Assembly: GCA_905181825.1 (NCBI GenBank)
Contig: CAJIZJ010000038.1
Location: 1 to 54,762, forward strand
Length of the DNA: 54,762 bases
Reading direction: 5' to 3'
DNA from: an uncultured Flavobacteriaceae bacterium
GTDB lineage: Bacteria > Bacteroidota > Bacteroidia > Flavobacteriales > Flavobacteriaceae
The notes under the pieces are model-generated. The model searched no databases. It worked only from the letters and a program-made list of their open reading frames with translations, and was not told where the DNA came from. This document shows, in pieces, positions 54,671 through 54,762 of this stretch (position 1 is the first letter of the stretch; each line of letters opens with the position of its first letter). The translations under genes and the position numbers were made by a program.

Positions 54671-54762
54671 TTAGTTCACGTCCCAAAATATCTTAGTTGT
54701 TTTAGAATCTCCTCCAATAGCTGCTGCTGCAGAATCGTATTGAGAGCCATTCAAAGTTGCTT
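54671..54762 (-). CDS. Unidentified protein, last 30 codons (cut by window edge)
   Basis: On the minus strand an open frame enters from the right edge and ends in TAA at 54671. It reads ATLNGSQYDSAAAAIGGDS and then KTTKIFWDVN before the stop. The composition and the terminator just after it mark it as a real gene end. Its direction and place, upstream of the SusC operon, fit another member of the same locus, but I do not recognise the family from 30 residues. Confidence 0.6.
   Translation of the reverse strand, partial: ATLNGSQYDSAAAAIGGDSKTTKIFWDVN

Noticed and set aside
1-54762. CRISPR arrays, insertion sequences, prophage, restriction or abortive-infection genes
   Set aside because: No regular direct repeats, transposase, integrase, phage structural or known defence genes were recognised in reading both strands.

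Overview
This window is a piece of a low-GC chromosome from the phylum Bacteroidota, almost certainly a (probably marine) member of the Flavobacteriaceae. The signs are a SusC/SusD outer-membrane pair, two secreted proteases with type IX secretion (T9SS) C-terminal sorting domains, a GSCFA protein, a DUF4286 protein, a PlsC-GNAT fusion aminolipid synthase, and promoters of the Bacteroidota TTG / TAnnTTTG type with little use of Shine-Dalgarno sequences. Genus cannot be resolved by reading alone.

Most of the window is conserved housekeeping DNA in short operons. From the left: the end of prs with rplY and pth; a secreted M43 metalloprotease on the minus strand; ribF and serS; a plus-strand run of TPR protein, DUF4286, rsmA, mgtE and a 2-hydroxyacid dehydrogenase; an arsenate-reductase-type enzyme; then a minus-strand run of GNAT, aspartate kinase and the PlsC-GNAT fusion. 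Next come fbp, era and der; a minus pair of M23 peptidase and MerR regulator; alaS with a GSCFA protein; a crotonase-fold enzyme and ilvE; and a minus run of gcvP, a FabH-like ketosynthase, a methyltransferase and a family 2 glycosyltransferase.

After a UbiA-like membrane protein comes a minus run of purK, purE and an M3 oligopeptidase, divergent from adk, obg and a TPR protein. Then mpl, and a plus operon of radC, a deacetylase-like protein, a YjjG-type nucleotidase and a secreted proline-rich protein. rarA, a rhomboid protease and rlmB follow. The right end (47.2-54.8 kb) is the only clearly accessory region: a TonB-dependent SusC, SusD and surface lipoprotein operon, a downstream secreted subtilase, and the last 30 codons of another minus-strand gene at the edge. 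No glycosidase is seen beside the SusCD pair; the nearest enzyme is a protease.

No tRNA, rRNA, CRISPR array, insertion sequence, prophage or toxin-antitoxin gene was recognised. I did not find a clear new multi-gene system. The best leads are a 26-bp perfect palindrome at the predicted adk transcription start, a terminator hairpin with no gene in front of it in the largest non-coding gap, a repeated promoter-to-start arrangement that suggests leaderless mRNAs, the ketosynthase-methyltransferase-glycosyltransferase set behind gcvP, and the SusCD-lipoprotein-subtilase block. Several starts were moved inward from the longest reading frame because a promoter box, a signal peptide or family N-termini fit better; this is stated per gene.
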